DNA of 64,000 bases from Hoeflea ulvae. Its GTDB lineage: Bacteria > Pseudomonadota > Alphaproteobacteria > Rhizobiales > Rhizobiaceae. How positions within the stretch are numbered: position 1 is the first letter of the stretch; each line of letters starts with the position of its first letter. This document shows, piece after piece, positions 1 through 10,495 of this stretch. The stretch spans positions 3,231,501-3,295,500 of the forward strand of contig NZ_JAOVZQ010000001.1 in NCBI RefSeq assembly GCF_026619435.1. Reading direction: 5' to 3'. The position numbers and the translations under genes were made by a program. Below the pieces are notes generated by a model. That model saw only the letters and a program-made list of their open reading frames with translations, searched no databases and was not told the DNA's origin.

Positions 1-45
1 CGTGATCAACACCTTGTCCTGATCGATTTCATCTCGCAACTGCAT
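1..45 (-). CDS. 5' end of an unidentified protein, cut by the window edge
   Basis: An ATG on the minus strand begins a short open stretch (MQLRDEIDQDKVLIT) that runs off the left edge. It is preceded by a good ribosome binding site (GGAGG, about 7 nt before the ATG). Only 15 residues are visible, so no family can be named. The ten bases before this ATG (ggagccagcc) are the same as those before the DUF1476 start at 484, so the two genes share a nearly identical translation start region. Confidence 0.45.
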   Translation of the reverse strand, partial: MQLRDEIDQDKVLIT

Positions 46-104
46 GGCTGGCTCCTCCCGAATCACCACTTCGCCCCCCAAAGGGTGCCCCGTTTCCTCA
101 ATCC

Positions 105-139
105 AACAAAAAACCGCCTGCGGCAAGCCGCAGACGGTT
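105..139 (-). terminator. Rho-independent terminator of the DUF1476 gene
   Basis: The stem AACCG-CTGCGG pairs with its complement across a very short loop (112-139) with one mismatch. Read on the minus strand it is followed by TTTTTTGTT. It lies 25 nt after the DUF1476 stop codon. Confidence 0.8.
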
Positions 140-163
140 CTGGAAAATCAGACCTTGACGGGA

Positions 164-484
164 TCAGCCGGCCTGGATCTGCTCGACGGCGAGAGCCAGC
201 AGCTCGTCCATCTTGCGGCGCAGCTGGTGGTCGGACTGGCCGACATTGCCGGCGTCGAAATCGGCACGGACCTTGCGGAACACATCCTCATCGCCGGCTT
301 CTTCGAAATCGGCCATCACCACGCTCTTGGCATAGGTCTCGGCATCGTCGCCTGTCTTGCCAAGCAATTCGGCGGCCCAGAGCCCCAAAAGCTTGTTGCG
401 GCGGGCTTCCGCCTTGAACTTCAGTTCCGCATCGTGAGCAAACTTGTTCTCGAATGCGTTTTCGCGATCTTTCATGTTGCTCAT
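164..484 (-). CDS. DUF1476 family protein (zeta-type ATPase inhibitor homologue)
   Basis: Small helical protein of 106 residues starting MSNMKDRENAFENKFAHD, the characteristic N terminus of DUF1476. In Paracoccus the family member is the zeta subunit, which inhibits the F1-ATPase, so a role in limiting ATP hydrolysis is plausible; this is family knowledge and not shown here. The start at 484 is chosen over an upstream ATG at 508 because GGAG lies 6-7 nt before it and conserved sequence begins there. It is divergent from purC and ends in a clear terminator. Confidence 0.85.
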   Translation of the reverse strand: MSNMKDRENAFENKFAHDAELKFKAEARRNKLLGLWAAELLGKTGDDAETYAKSVVMADFEEAGDEDVFRKVRADFDAGNVGQSDHQLRRKMDELLALAVEQIQAG

Positions 485-708
485 GGCTGGCTCCAGACTG
501 TGAATCAATGATCCCTATATGGGGGTTTGCCCCATAAAACAAAAGACCGCCGAAAGTGCAATGCAAACCCGCATGTTGCGGCTTATTTCCGGGGACATTG
601 CCGACAACGGCGTTGTGAAAGCCGGGACAATCCGCTAAAGCACGGCTCAAAATCGACCCTATGCCGAGTTGCCGCGGCTTCAGCCGGCTCAAAAGACAGA
701 GATGCTCC

Positions 709-1473
709 ATGACCCGTCGTCGCCGTATCTACGAAGGCAAGGCCAAGATCTTGTATGAAGGCCCCGAGCCCGGCACGCTGATCCAGTTTTTCAAGGACGA
801 CGCCACCGCGTTCAACAAGAAGAAGCACGATGTCATCGACGGCAAGGGCGTGCTCAACAACCGGATCTCCGAATACATCTTCTCGCATCTGAACCGGATC
901 GGCATTCCGACCCACTTCATCAAGCGCATCAACATGCGCGAGCAATTGATCAAGGAAGTCGAGATCATCCCGCTCGAAGTTGTGGTCCGCAACATCGCAG
1001 CCGGCTCGCTGTCCAAGCGCCTCGGCATCGAGGAAGGCACGGTCCTGCCGCGCTCGATCATCGAATTCTACTACAAGGCCGATGCGCTCGACGACCCGAT
1101 GGTCTCCGAAGAGCATGTTACAGCCTTTGGCTGGGCCAGCCCGCAGGAAATCGACGACATCATGGCCCTCGCCATCCGCGTCAACGATTTCCTCACCGGC
1201 CTGTTCCTCGGTGTCGGCATCCAGCTGGTCGATTTCAAGATCGAATGCGGCCGGCTGTTCGAGGGCGACATGATGCGCATCGTCGTTGCCGACGAGATTT
1301 CGCCCGATTCCTGCCGGCTCTGGGACATCAACACCAGCGAGAAGTTCGACAAGGATGTCTTCCGTCGCGATCTCGGCAGCTTGGTCGAAGCCTATCAGGA
1401 AGTCGCCCGCCGCCTCGGCATCATGAACGAGAATGAGCCGAACCGTCCCACCGGACCGGTTCTGGTCAAGTAA
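709..1473 (+). CDS. purC: Phosphoribosylaminoimidazole-succinocarboxamide synthase
   Basis: SAICAR synthetase joins CAIR and aspartate using ATP, in de novo purine synthesis in the cytoplasm. The 254-residue protein opens with [19 protein letters not shown], the conserved N-terminal motif, and has the later signatures SxLFxxxxx-like [14 protein letters not shown] and the [13 protein letters not shown] motif. The ATG at 709 is chosen because homology starts at [13 protein letters not shown]; an in-frame ATG at 661 would add 16 unconserved residues. purS follows after 17 nt, giving a purC-purS-purQ operon. Confidence 0.95.
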   Translation: MTRRRRIYEGKAKILYEGPEPGTLIQFFKDDATAFNKKKHDVIDGKGVLNNRISEYIFSHLNRIGIPTHFIKRINMREQLIKEVEIIPLEVVVRNIAAGSLSKRLGIEEGTVLPRSIIEFYYKADALDDPMVSEEHVTAFGWASPQEIDDIMALAIRVNDFLTGLFLGVGIQLVDFKIECGRLFEGDMMRIVVADEISPDSCRLWDINTSEKFDKDVFRRDLGSLVEAYQEVARRLGIMNENEPNRPTGPVLVK

Positions 1474-1490
1474 GGTTTGGAGTTGCGGAC

Positions 1491-1733
1491 ATGATCAAGG
1501 CACGCGTCACGGTAACGCTGAAGAACGGCGTTCTCGACCCGCAGGGCAAGGCCATCGAGCACGCGCTCGGCGGCCTCGGCTTTTCCGGCGTCGATTCGGT
1601 CCGCCAGGGCAAGATCTTCGATGTGGTTCTGGCAACCTCCGACCGCAAGGAAGCCGAAGCCGAGATCAAGGCGATGGCGGCCAAACTGCTCGCCAATTCC
1701 GTGATCGAGGATTTTTCGGTCGAGGTGATCTGA
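1491..1733 (+). CDS. purS: Phosphoribosylformylglycinamidine synthase subunit PurS
   Basis: Small 80-residue subunit that bridges PurL and PurQ in the three-part FGAM synthase found in many bacteria with a short PurL. The sequence begins MIKARVTVTLKNGVLDPQGKA, typical of PurS, with the GxxxVRxGKxF core (GVDSVRQGKIFDV). The stop is 3 nt from the purQ start, indicating tight co-translation. Its presence agrees with the 743-residue small-type PurL at 5107. Confidence 0.95.
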   Translation: MIKARVTVTLKNGVLDPQGKAIEHALGGLGFSGVDSVRQGKIFDVVLATSDRKEAEAEIKAMAAKLLANSVIEDFSVEVI

Positions 1734-1736
1734 GCC

Positions 1737-2411
1737 ATGAAAGCCGCAGTCATCCTGCTTCCCGGCCTCAACCGCGATCGCGACATGATCGCGGCCCTGA
1801 CCACCATTTCCGGCCAGGCGCCGCTGACCATCTGGCAGACCGAGACCTCGATCCCCGATGATGTCGACCTGATCGTCATCCCGGGCGGTTTTTCCTATGG
1901 CGATTACCTGCGTTGCGGCGCCATTGCCGCCCGCATGCCGGTCATGCAGGCCGTGCGTGAAAAGGCCGAAAAAGGCACCCGCGTCATCGGTGTCTGCAAC
2001 GGCTTCCAGATCCTGCTCGAAAGCGGTCTTCTGCCCGGCGCGCTGATGCGCAACGCATCTCTGAAATTTGTCTGCCGCGAAGTGAAGCTCGAAGTCGCCA
2101 ATGCCAATACGGTGTTCACGCAAGGCTATGCGCCCGGCCAGATCATCCGCTGCCCGGTGGCCCATCACGACGGCAACTACTTCACAGATGCCGCCACCCT
2201 TGCCGAGATCGAAGCCAACGACCAGGTCGCCTTCCGCTATACGCCGGACACCAATCCCAACGGCTCGGTCAACAACATCGCCGGCATCGTCAACAAGGCC
2301 GGCAATGTGCTCGGCCTGATGCCGCATCCGGAAAACCTGATCGAGGCTGCCCATGGCGGCACCGACGGGCGCGCCCTGTTCGAAGCGGCGCTGGGGCTTG
2401 TCGAAGCCTGA
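1737..2411 (+). CDS. purQ: Phosphoribosylformylglycinamidine synthase subunit PurQ (glutaminase)
   Basis: Class I glutamine amidotransferase of 224 residues that supplies ammonia to PurL. The nucleophile elbow is visible as [11 protein letters not shown] (Cys at about residue 87), with the catalytic His/Glu pair in GLMPHPEN near the C terminus. [17 protein letters not shown] is the conserved oxyanion region of PurQ. It follows purS with a 3-nt gap. Confidence 0.95.
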   Translation: MKAAVILLPGLNRDRDMIAALTTISGQAPLTIWQTETSIPDDVDLIVIPGGFSYGDYLRCGAIAARMPVMQAVREKAEKGTRVIGVCNGFQILLESGLLPGALMRNASLKFVCREVKLEVANANTVFTQGYAPGQIIRCPVAHHDGNYFTDAATLAEIEANDQVAFRYTPDTNPNGSVNNIAGIVNKAGNVLGLMPHPENLIEAAHGGTDGRALFEAALGLVEA

Positions 2412-2463
2412 GGCTTTCGCCATAACAGGTCGGCAATCTGACGGTTCGGGCGGGGCAAGCAGC

Positions 2464-3114
2464 ATGGCTACGCAGATGACGGGTTTTGGCCTTCACCAAC
2501 GCTGGCTCGGCCGGGCGGCAGCCCTGTTGGTCGCGGGTCTTCTTGCTGTCACCGCCGCCGCCCCTGCCCGCGCCGCCTCAGCCGCATCCGAAGCGCCGAC
2601 TCAGGTCTATTTCATCCGCGGCTTTCTGGGCATTTTCTCCACCGGCTTTGACCAGATGGCCAAGAGCCTCGCCAAGGACAGGATCAAGGCGGAAGTCTAT
2701 GGCCATCTCAGCGGCTCTTCGGTGCGCGCCAAGATCATCCGGGAATATGACCGGTCCAGACGAAAAAGGCCGATCATTCTCGTCGGCCATTCCTTCGGCG
2801 GCAATGCGGTGTTCGAAGTCGCGGCAAAACTGCGCAAGAACAACATTCCGGTCGCCCTGCTGATCAGCGTCGACCCGACCCGCGCCGGTCCGCTGTCGGA
2901 CAATGTCAAACGCTACGTGAATTACTTCTTCCCCGGAAACGGGCTTGGTTCGGAACTCAAGCCGCAACCCGGCGTGCCGAAATCCCGCATTAAAAACATC
3001 GACATGCGCAAACGTGTTGATGTGGCGGGCGCCGGCGATGATCACTGGACGGTGACCACCAACGCAGCTCTTGCGCGGGAAATCCTCAAGGCGGTCAAGC
3101 GCGCCGCGCGATAG
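2464..3114 (+). CDS. Exported alpha/beta-hydrolase-fold protein
   Basis: A 216-residue protein with an N-terminal signal peptide (about residues 1-38, hydrophobic stretch then ARAAS). The mature part has the alpha/beta-hydrolase nucleophile elbow GHSFGG with the candidate Ser, a downstream Asp in SVDPT, and a late His (GAGDDHW), so a full catalytic triad is possible. The substrate is unknown; thioesterase- or lipase-like activity is the usual guess for this fold. The ATG at 2464 is used because the signal peptide starts there. It lies between purQ and purL but is probably not a purine gene. Confidence 0.75.
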   Translation: MATQMTGFGLHQRWLGRAAALLVAGLLAVTAAAPARAASAASEAPTQVYFIRGFLGIFSTGFDQMAKSLAKDRIKAEVYGHLSGSSVRAKIIREYDRSRRKRPIILVGHSFGGNAVFEVAAKLRKNNIPVALLISVDPTRAGPLSDNVKRYVNYFFPGNGLGSELKPQPGVPKSRIKNIDMRKRVDVAGAGDDHWTVTTNAALAREILKAVKRAAR

Positions 3115-3132
3115 ACGGCCAAGCAGGGAGCT

Positions 3133-4437
3133 CTACTTCCCGAAGTCGCACAGCACCTTGTCGAGTTCAGCGGCATATTCATGGGTGTCGACCTGAACGG
3201 CATGCCGGAGGCTGGCCTTGTAGCGCTTCGCATCACGCCGGTTGTCGCGCTCGATCCGCGCCTTGATGTCCGCGGGCCGCCGCCAGGCCCCGGAAATTTC
3301 CGCTGCCGCAAGTTTGGCCTGCTGGTCCGCCAGCACCCAGATGCAGCCGATCGGCTGGATCAGCCCGATGAAAAACAGATCGGGCACATCCGCCAGCATC
3401 ATCTTGAGATAGAGCGGCACCTGCGCAGCTTCGTTCCAGTCGGGGCAGACATCACCGAGAAACGGCGCACCGAGCCGGTAGCCCGTGGCCCAGATGATGA
3501 CGTCGAAATCCGCTCTGGTGCCGTCGGTGAACGTCACCTCCCTGCCCGCAGCAGAACGCACACCCGGACGACCCGTCACCATGCCGTGGCGGATCCGGTC
3601 GAGAATCACCGTGTTGAGCGTCGGATGATGGCTCAACACCCGTCCGCGCGGCTGTTGCAAACCGTAGCGCTCATAGGGACCGACCAGCAGCGTCAGGCCG
3701 AGTTTGAGCAGACCATCACGGGCCCAGCGCAAATGGGGTTTGCGCAATTTGGCAAATTGCACGTCGAGCGGCCGGCCGGCGACCAGCTTCGGCACGATGA
3801 CCTGCGGACTGCGGATGCTGAGACTGACATGAGATGCCACCCGGCTGACCGCCGAGGCGATGTCGCAGCCGGAATTGCCGCCGCCGACCACGAGCACCTT
3901 CTTGCCGGCAAATCCGTCGGCTTTCTTGTACTGGCCAGCATGCAACTGCTCGCCTGAGAATTCACCCGGCAGGTCCGGCATCACCGGCTCCCGGTGATGG
4001 CCTGAGCAGACGATCAGATAATCGGCGGTCTGGCTGTGGCCTCCTGTTGCGTCCTCGAACGAGATCTCCCATCCGCCATTGTCGCGCGGTCTTGCGGCCG
4101 TGACCTTGGACTTGAGCCGGATATATCGGCTCAGATCGAAACGGGCTTCATAGGCGCGCATGTAATCGAGGATCTGCCGGTTAGACGGATAATCGGGATA
4201 TGCGTCGGGCATCGGAAAATCGGGAAACTGCGACAGCATCTTGGAACTGATCGTGTGCGCCGTCTGGTAGACGCTGGGCCGCTCCGGATCATCGGAATAG
4301 ACCCAGATGCCGCCAGACGCATCCTGGGCTTCGTGACAGATGAGATCTGTTATTCCAGCCTCCGCCAGGCTCTTGATGGTGGCAAGCCCCGTGGGCCCGG
4401 CACCAACAACACAGACACGGTAATGATCCACTTTCAA
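3133..4437 (-). CDS. Flavin-containing monooxygenase
   Basis: NADPH- and FAD-dependent monooxygenase of about 434 residues. The FAD site VVGAGPTGLATIKSL is at the N terminus, the NADPH site VVGGGNSGCDIA is near the middle, the family fingerprint FxGxxxHxxxY (FSGEQLHAGQY) lies just before it, and the ATG-type motif IWATGYRLG follows. Such enzymes oxygenate soft nucleophiles (N or S) or perform Baeyer-Villiger reactions; the substrate cannot be told. I favour a TTG start at 4437 because GAGGGTGG precedes it by 7 nt; a GTG at 4458 would add 7 residues. It is convergent with the upstream hydrolase and sits alone on the minus strand inside the pur region. Confidence 0.85.
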   Translation of the reverse strand: MKVDHYRVCVVGAGPTGLATIKSLAEAGITDLICHEAQDASGGIWVYSDDPERPSVYQTAHTISSKMLSQFPDFPMPDAYPDYPSNRQILDYMRAYEARFDLSRYIRLKSKVTAARPRDNGGWEISFEDATGGHSQTADYLIVCSGHHREPVMPDLPGEFSGEQLHAGQYKKADGFAGKKVLVVGGGNSGCDIASAVSRVASHVSLSIRSPQVIVPKLVAGRPLDVQFAKLRKPHLRWARDGLLKLGLTLLVGPYERYGLQQPRGRVLSHHPTLNTVILDRIRHGMVTGRPGVRSAAGREVTFTDGTRADFDVIIWATGYRLGAPFLGDVCPDWNEAAQVPLYLKMMLADVPDLFFIGLIQPIGCIWVLADQQAKLAAAEISGAWRRPADIKARIERDNRRDAKRYKASLRHAVQVDTHEYAAELDKVLCDFGK

Positions 4438-4591
4438 CCTGATGCCACCCTCACACACACGCAGTCGTCATAACAGCGTTGACGGTCGGGTCAACCGAAG
4501 CCATCCACACCAAACCCCATTGCCGCGTTGAGAAATCATGCTATTGCAAGCTAGCGCGCGCCAGTGATCGCGATGTCGGCAGGAGACCCTC

Positions 4592-4969
4592 ATGAAACGA
4601 ATTTGGCCGGCATGTGCCATCGCGACCGTCCTGGGCCTGTCGGCCTGCGCCCCGGCGCCCCGGCCAAGCGCCGGCCTCGACGGCCATGCGGCGGCGGTGG
4701 CGACACTGCAGAAGATCAACACCCAGGCCCATGCCTGCTGGCTCAAGGACGGCGATTTCAAGGACTACGGCATCATCCCCGAACTTGACACCACCAGCAT
4801 CCCGCGGCTGCTGGTCATCCCGCGCGGCAAGCCGCAATCCCTGCCCAAGGCGGTCATCGTCGCCTCGGCAGACAAGGCCCAGTTCTATGGTCCGCTGTCG
4901 ACCACACCGCTGGCAGGCCGCATCGACAGCGACATCACCCGCTGGGCCTCGGGCAGCAAGGGCTGCTAG
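4592..4969 (+). CDS. Small lipoprotein of unknown function
   Basis: A 125-residue protein whose N terminus is a lipoprotein signal peptide: MKRIWPACAIATVLGLSAC, with the lipobox LSAC (Cys at residue 19) followed by a Pro/Ala-rich linker. It is therefore expected to be lipid-anchored in the envelope. The rest (HACWLKDGDFKDYG, VIPRGKP) matches no family I can name. The mature part has two Cys (HACW and the C-terminal GC) that could form a disulfide. It precedes purL by 137 nt. Confidence 0.7.
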   Translation: MKRIWPACAIATVLGLSACAPAPRPSAGLDGHAAAVATLQKINTQAHACWLKDGDFKDYGIIPELDTTSIPRLLVIPRGKPQSLPKAVIVASADKAQFYGPLSTTPLAGRIDSDITRWASGSKGC

Positions 4970-5106
4970 AATCTGCTGCCGCCAGGGCGGCTTGGTCCAC
5001 AGGATTGCGGACCTATTCGCGATTCTGTTGAAATTCAAGCTGCCATCGCCTGCCGCAGTGCGCTATAGCCTGCTGCATACCGAGGACAACAAGGGCGCCA
5101 TCCGCC

Positions 5107-7338
<2,232 letters not shown>

Positions 7339-7358
7339 ACCAATCAGGAGCCTGAACG

Positions 7359-7592
7359 ATGGCAATGAATGCTGGCGATATTGAAAAACTGATCAAGTCG
7401 GGAATACCCGACGCCCAGATCACCATCCGCGACCTGGCCGGCGATGGCGATCACTATGCAGCGGAAGTGGTCTCCGAAAGCTTCCGCGGCAAGAGCCGCG
7501 TGCAGCAGCATCAGATGGTCTACAACGCACTGCAAGGCAATATGGGCGGCGTGCTGCATGCCCTGGCGCTGCAGACCAGTGTTCCGGACTAG
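7359..7592 (+). CDS. BolA family protein
   Basis: A 77-residue BolA/IbaG-type protein. The helix-turn-helix-like class II KH fold is indicated by DGDHYAAEVVSESFRGKSRVQQHQMVYNALQ, with the conserved His of the family (the H of VQQHQMVY) that can ligate an iron-sulfur cluster together with a CGFS glutaredoxin. The CGFS protein GrxD is encoded 1.25 kb downstream, which supports a BolA-Grx iron-sulfur handling pair. It follows purL closely (20 nt). Confidence 0.9.
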   Translation: MAMNAGDIEKLIKSGIPDAQITIRDLAGDGDHYAAEVVSESFRGKSRVQQHQMVYNALQGNMGGVLHALALQTSVPD

Positions 7593-7601
7593 GCAGTACC
7601 G

Positions 7602-7883
7602 GTGGCGGGGTTTCTCGACGGCCTTCTGAGCGAGATCATCGACGGCCTCGCCGACGGAATGGCCAAGGGTGCGGTGACCCGAAAACGCCGCCGCACCACC
7701 CGTCGCAGGACCACCCGCCGGAAATCGACCAGCCGGCGCAAGCGCTCCACCACCACATCCACCATCGAGAAGGTGCTGATGGAGGCGCTGACCGGAAAGA
7801 AACCGGCACGCAGCCGCGCCAAGACGCGCCGGACCAGCAGCCGGAGCAAACGGCGCAAGAGCGCGCGGAGCCGCAGGAAATAG
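7602..7883 (+). CDS. Small, extremely basic Arg/Lys/Ser/Thr-rich protein
   Basis: A 93-residue open frame with a GTG start 10 nt after the bolA stop and AGG 8 nt upstream. Residues 1-25 look like one amphipathic helix (MAGFLDGLLSEIIDGLADGMAK). From residue 27 the chain is dominated by Arg, Lys, Ser and Thr (RKRRRTTRRRTTRRK, then a second block near the C terminus) around a short neutral helix TIEKVLMEALTG. The composition recalls histone H1-like tails or nucleic-acid-binding proteins, but no family is recognised. The close spacing to bolA supports real expression. Confidence 0.6.
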   Translation: MAGFLDGLLSEIIDGLADGMAKGAVTRKRRRTTRRRTTRRKSTSRRKRSTTTSTIEKVLMEALTGKKPARSRAKTRRTSSRSKRRKSARSRRK

Positions 7884-7901
7884 GTTCCGTGCCGCCCGCG
7901 C

Positions 7902-8741
7902 TCAGCCCCCGTCCTTGGCAAACACCGCCACGATTGGTCCCGCCGGCTCGCCCGAATCGATTTCCATATGTTCGCCCCAGGCAAGGCTTGAAACCCCGCC
8001 GTCAAAAAACAGCGCATTGGGGCAATCCGCAGCCTGCTGAAACAGCCGTGCGAAAACGCCGAGGCTGACCGGGTCGCGGGTGATCGCCAGCACCACCTTG
8101 CCGTCTTCGCGAACGCCCACCCCGTTGCGGATATAGCGTGTCGTGCCATCGGGCAGAAACCGCGGATGGATCGCGCCATCGATCACAAGCATCGGGCCGG
8201 ACTGGGTGGCGAAAGCCGGGCTGATCCCGGCGGACTTATAGGCTTCGGTCTCCATCACGCCGGCCTGTCCGTCATCCCGCAGATAGAACACGCCATTGGG
8301 CTTGAGAAAGAAATTGCCGAACGCAGTGCCGGTGTTGAGCGGCGCAAGCTCCACACCCTGTTCGACATAGAGCCCGACCGGCGTCATGTCCGCATGATAC
8401 ATGCCGGCATTCATCGCCAGCACCGGTATCCGTCCGTGAGCGGCCAGTGCCGCAACCGCCTTTGGCACACTGCCGTAAGGCCGGTTGTCGGTCCCGCGAT
8501 AGACGAGTGCCACCTCGTGCAGCGCCGGGTCGATCACGCAGACACTGGCGCGCGCGCCCTCAAACACGATCTCTTCACAGATATCCGGTCTGTCTGGCAC
8601 ATCCCCGCTCCCGGCTTGATCCTTCACCCCCGGCCCGGGCGCAATCCGCTCCGAAGGCCGCTGTATCAATGTCCATAGGGTCCACAGGCCGGCAATTGCC
8701 AGCAAAACCAACACGAATTGTCCGATGCGACCTGACCTCAT
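7902..8741 (-). CDS. Phosphodiester glycosidase (NAGPA/DUF2233) family protein, membrane-anchored
   Basis: A 279-residue protein with one N-terminal membrane segment (about residues 8-25), so probably facing the periplasm. The core has family motifs: VLAMNAGMYHADMTPVGLYVE, NFFLKPNGVFY, ATQSGPMLV, RNGVGVREDG and CPNALFFDGGVSS. This domain is shared with the phosphodiester glycosidase that uncovers mannose-6-phosphate and with bacterial exopolysaccharide-associated proteins. A role in cleaving sugar phosphodiesters is inferred from the family. It is transcribed against the flanking bolA and grxD genes. Confidence 0.85.
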   Translation of the reverse strand: MRSGRIGQFVLVLLAIAGLWTLWTLIQRPSERIAPGPGVKDQAGSGDVPDRPDICEEIVFEGARASVCVIDPALHEVALVYRGTDNRPYGSVPKAVAALAAHGRIPVLAMNAGMYHADMTPVGLYVEQGVELAPLNTGTAFGNFFLKPNGVFYLRDDGQAGVMETEAYKSAGISPAFATQSGPMLVIDGAIHPRFLPDGTTRYIRNGVGVREDGKVVLAITRDPVSLGVFARLFQQAADCPNALFFDGGVSSLAWGEHMEIDSGEPAGPIVAVFAKDGG

Positions 8742-8840
8742 CCGATCACTTATAGAGCGGGCCTGCTTGTCTTGTCATGCGCCGTGCATTATCTGATGGA
8801 TAAGAAATATCGTGGCCACACGTTCTGAAAGGATCTTACG

Positions 8841-9173
8841 ATGTCCGGCATCAATGAATTCATCGACAACGAAGTCAAAAGCAATGACGTGGTGCTGTTC
8901 ATGAAGGGCACGCCGCAATTTCCGCAATGCGGTTTTTCGGGACAGGTCGTCCAGATTCTCGATTACCTCGGCGTTCCCTACAAGGGCGTCAATGTGCTTG
9001 CGGACGACAGCCTGCGCAACGGCATCAAGGAATATTCCAACTGGCCGACCATTCCCCAGCTCTACGTCAAGGGCGAGTTTGTCGGCGGCTGCGACATCAT
9101 TCGGGAAATGTTCCAGTCCGAAGAGCTGCAGCAGCACATGAACGAAGCCGGCGTTCCGGTCAAAGCCGCCTGA
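8841..9173 (+). CDS. grxD: Monothiol glutaredoxin, Grx4 family
   Basis: A 110-residue monothiol glutaredoxin with the CGFS active site ([11 protein letters not shown]) and the glutathione-binding elements [23 protein letters not shown] glutaredoxins bind and transfer [2Fe-2S] clusters and pair with BolA proteins; one is encoded at 7359. A good ribosome binding site (AAGGA) precedes the ATG by 7 nt, and a strong terminator follows 24 nt after the stop. Confidence 0.95.
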   Translation: MSGINEFIDNEVKSNDVVLFMKGTPQFPQCGFSGQVVQILDYLGVPYKGVNVLADDSLRNGIKEYSNWPTIPQLYVKGEFVGGCDIIREMFQSEELQQHMNEAGVPVKAA

Positions 9174-9196
9174 CTGCAGGCCCCATATGATACGGC

Positions 9197-9222
9197 AAGA
9201 GGCGGATTTTCCGCCTCTTTTC
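9197..9222 (+). terminator. Rho-independent terminator of grxD
   Basis: Perfect 9-bp stem (AAGAGGCGG / CCGCCTCTT) with a 5-nt loop followed by TTT, 24 nt after the grxD stop codon. Confidence 0.9.
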
Positions 9223-9289
9223 GTTTCAGCGGCACAGCCCTTGCGGCACCGCCCCACCTTTCGAAGAAATTGCGACTGGAGACCTGATC

Positions 9290-9772
9290 ATGACCTGGAC
9301 CATCTATCTCTCGGGCGAGATCCATTCCGACTGGCGCGAACAGATCGAAGCCGGCGCCAAACAGGCCGGGCTTCCGGTCAGCTTCAGCGCGCCGGTGACC
9401 CATCACGAGGCCTCCGATGATGTCGGCGTCGCCATCCTCGGCGCCGAGCCCGACAAGTTCTGGCACGACCACAAGGGCGCGCAGATCAACGCCATCCGCA
9501 CCCGCACGCTGCTCGAAAAGGCCGATGTCGTCGTTGTCCGCTTCGGCGAGAAATACAAGCAGTGGAACGCGGCCTTTGACGCGGGCTACGCGGCAGCGCT
9601 CGGCAAACCCTTGATCATCCTGCATCAGGACGAGCATGCCCATGCGCTCAAGGAAGTCGATGCGGCAGCCCTGGCCGTCGCCAAGACCCCGGATCAGGTG
9701 GTCTCGATCCTGCGCTATGTCATCAACGGCACGTTGTCGGGCTACACCGAGGCGCTGGACGCCGGCCAATGA
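9290..9772 (+). CDS. YtoQ family protein (nucleoside deoxyribosyltransferase-like fold)
   Basis: A 160-residue protein resembling YtoQ: MTWTIYLSGEIHSDWREQI at the N terminus, then SAPVTHHEASDDVG, the KADVVVVRFGEKYKQWNAAFDAGYAAALGKP segment and a C-terminal helical tail. The fold is related to nucleoside 2-deoxyribosyltransferases, but the cellular function of YtoQ is not established. The stop overlaps the next start by 4 nt, so the two genes are probably translated together. Confidence 0.8.
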   Translation: MTWTIYLSGEIHSDWREQIEAGAKQAGLPVSFSAPVTHHEASDDVGVAILGAEPDKFWHDHKGAQINAIRTRTLLEKADVVVVRFGEKYKQWNAAFDAGYAAALGKPLIILHQDEHAHALKEVDAAALAVAKTPDQVVSILRYVINGTLSGYTEALDAGQ

Positions 9773-10482
9773 GCGACGGCAGCTATACCGGTTTTGGCGA
9801 CAAGGCCCTGCCCTTCCTCAAGGCGCTCGGCTTTCACCAGAACCGGGAATGGTTTCACGACAACAAGGCGATGTTCGAAGAGCATCTCAATGAACCACGC
9901 GGCCGCCTGATCGATGATCTGGCCGGACGGCTGGCTCAGAAGAAGATCCCGCTCACCTGCGCCCGCAAGACCTCGACCTTCCGCATCAATCGCGACGTCC
10001 GCTTTGCCAAGGCAAAACACCCCTACAACACCCATGTCAGCGCCGTGGTCACCCGCTCGGGCACCAAGAAGGACCAGGGGCTGCTCTATTTCCACGTCTC
10101 TCCCGATGACAGCTTCCTGTCGGTCGGCTTCTACGCGATGGAACCGGATGAGCTGCGCGCCTTCCGCGAGGCCATTGTCTCGCGCAAATCGCAACTGGAC
10201 GCTGCCCTCAAGCCCTTGCTCGATGCGGGCTTTGTGTTCGACCAGGAAGACAGCCTCAAGCGCACGCCGCGCGGTTTCGAAGCGGTCACCGATCCCGAAA
10301 CCGTCGCCCTGCTGCGGCTCAGGCACCTGACATTGTCGCGCAGATTTTCATCCGGCCGCCTCAAGGGCACCGCCCTGCTCGAGGACCTGGTCGATCTGGC
10401 CGAGGCCGCGCAACCCTTTCTCAGCTTCGGCTGGCGGGTCATCGATCCGGTCCGCGCAGCCAGGGACGAGCAAACCCACTGA
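9769..10482 (+). CDS. DUF2461 (TIGR02453) family protein
   Basis: A 237-residue protein with the DUF2461 pattern: FLKALGFHQNREWFHDNKAMFEEH near the N terminus, then KTSTFRINRDVRFAKAKHPYNTH and LYFHVSPDDSFLSVGFY. Members are widespread but have no firmly assigned activity. It overlaps the YtoQ gene by 4 nt (ATGA), suggesting functional linkage. A short gap of 13 nt leads to the next gene. Confidence 0.85.
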   Translation: MSDGSYTGFGDKALPFLKALGFHQNREWFHDNKAMFEEHLNEPRGRLIDDLAGRLAQKKIPLTCARKTSTFRINRDVRFAKAKHPYNTHVSAVVTRSGTKKDQGLLYFHVSPDDSFLSVGFYAMEPDELRAFREAIVSRKSQLDAALKPLLDAGFVFDQEDSLKRTPRGFEAVTDPETVALLRLRHLTLSRRFSSGRLKGTALLEDLVDLAEAAQPFLSFGWRVIDPVRAARDEQTH

Positions 10483-10495
10483 AGAGGAGCCGCCG

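Noticed and set aside
43..494. Shared bases around the starts at 45 and 484 (catggctggctcc) considered as a mobile repeat
   Set aside because: Only about 13 bases long and confined to the ribosome binding region; similar translation signals are a simpler explanation.
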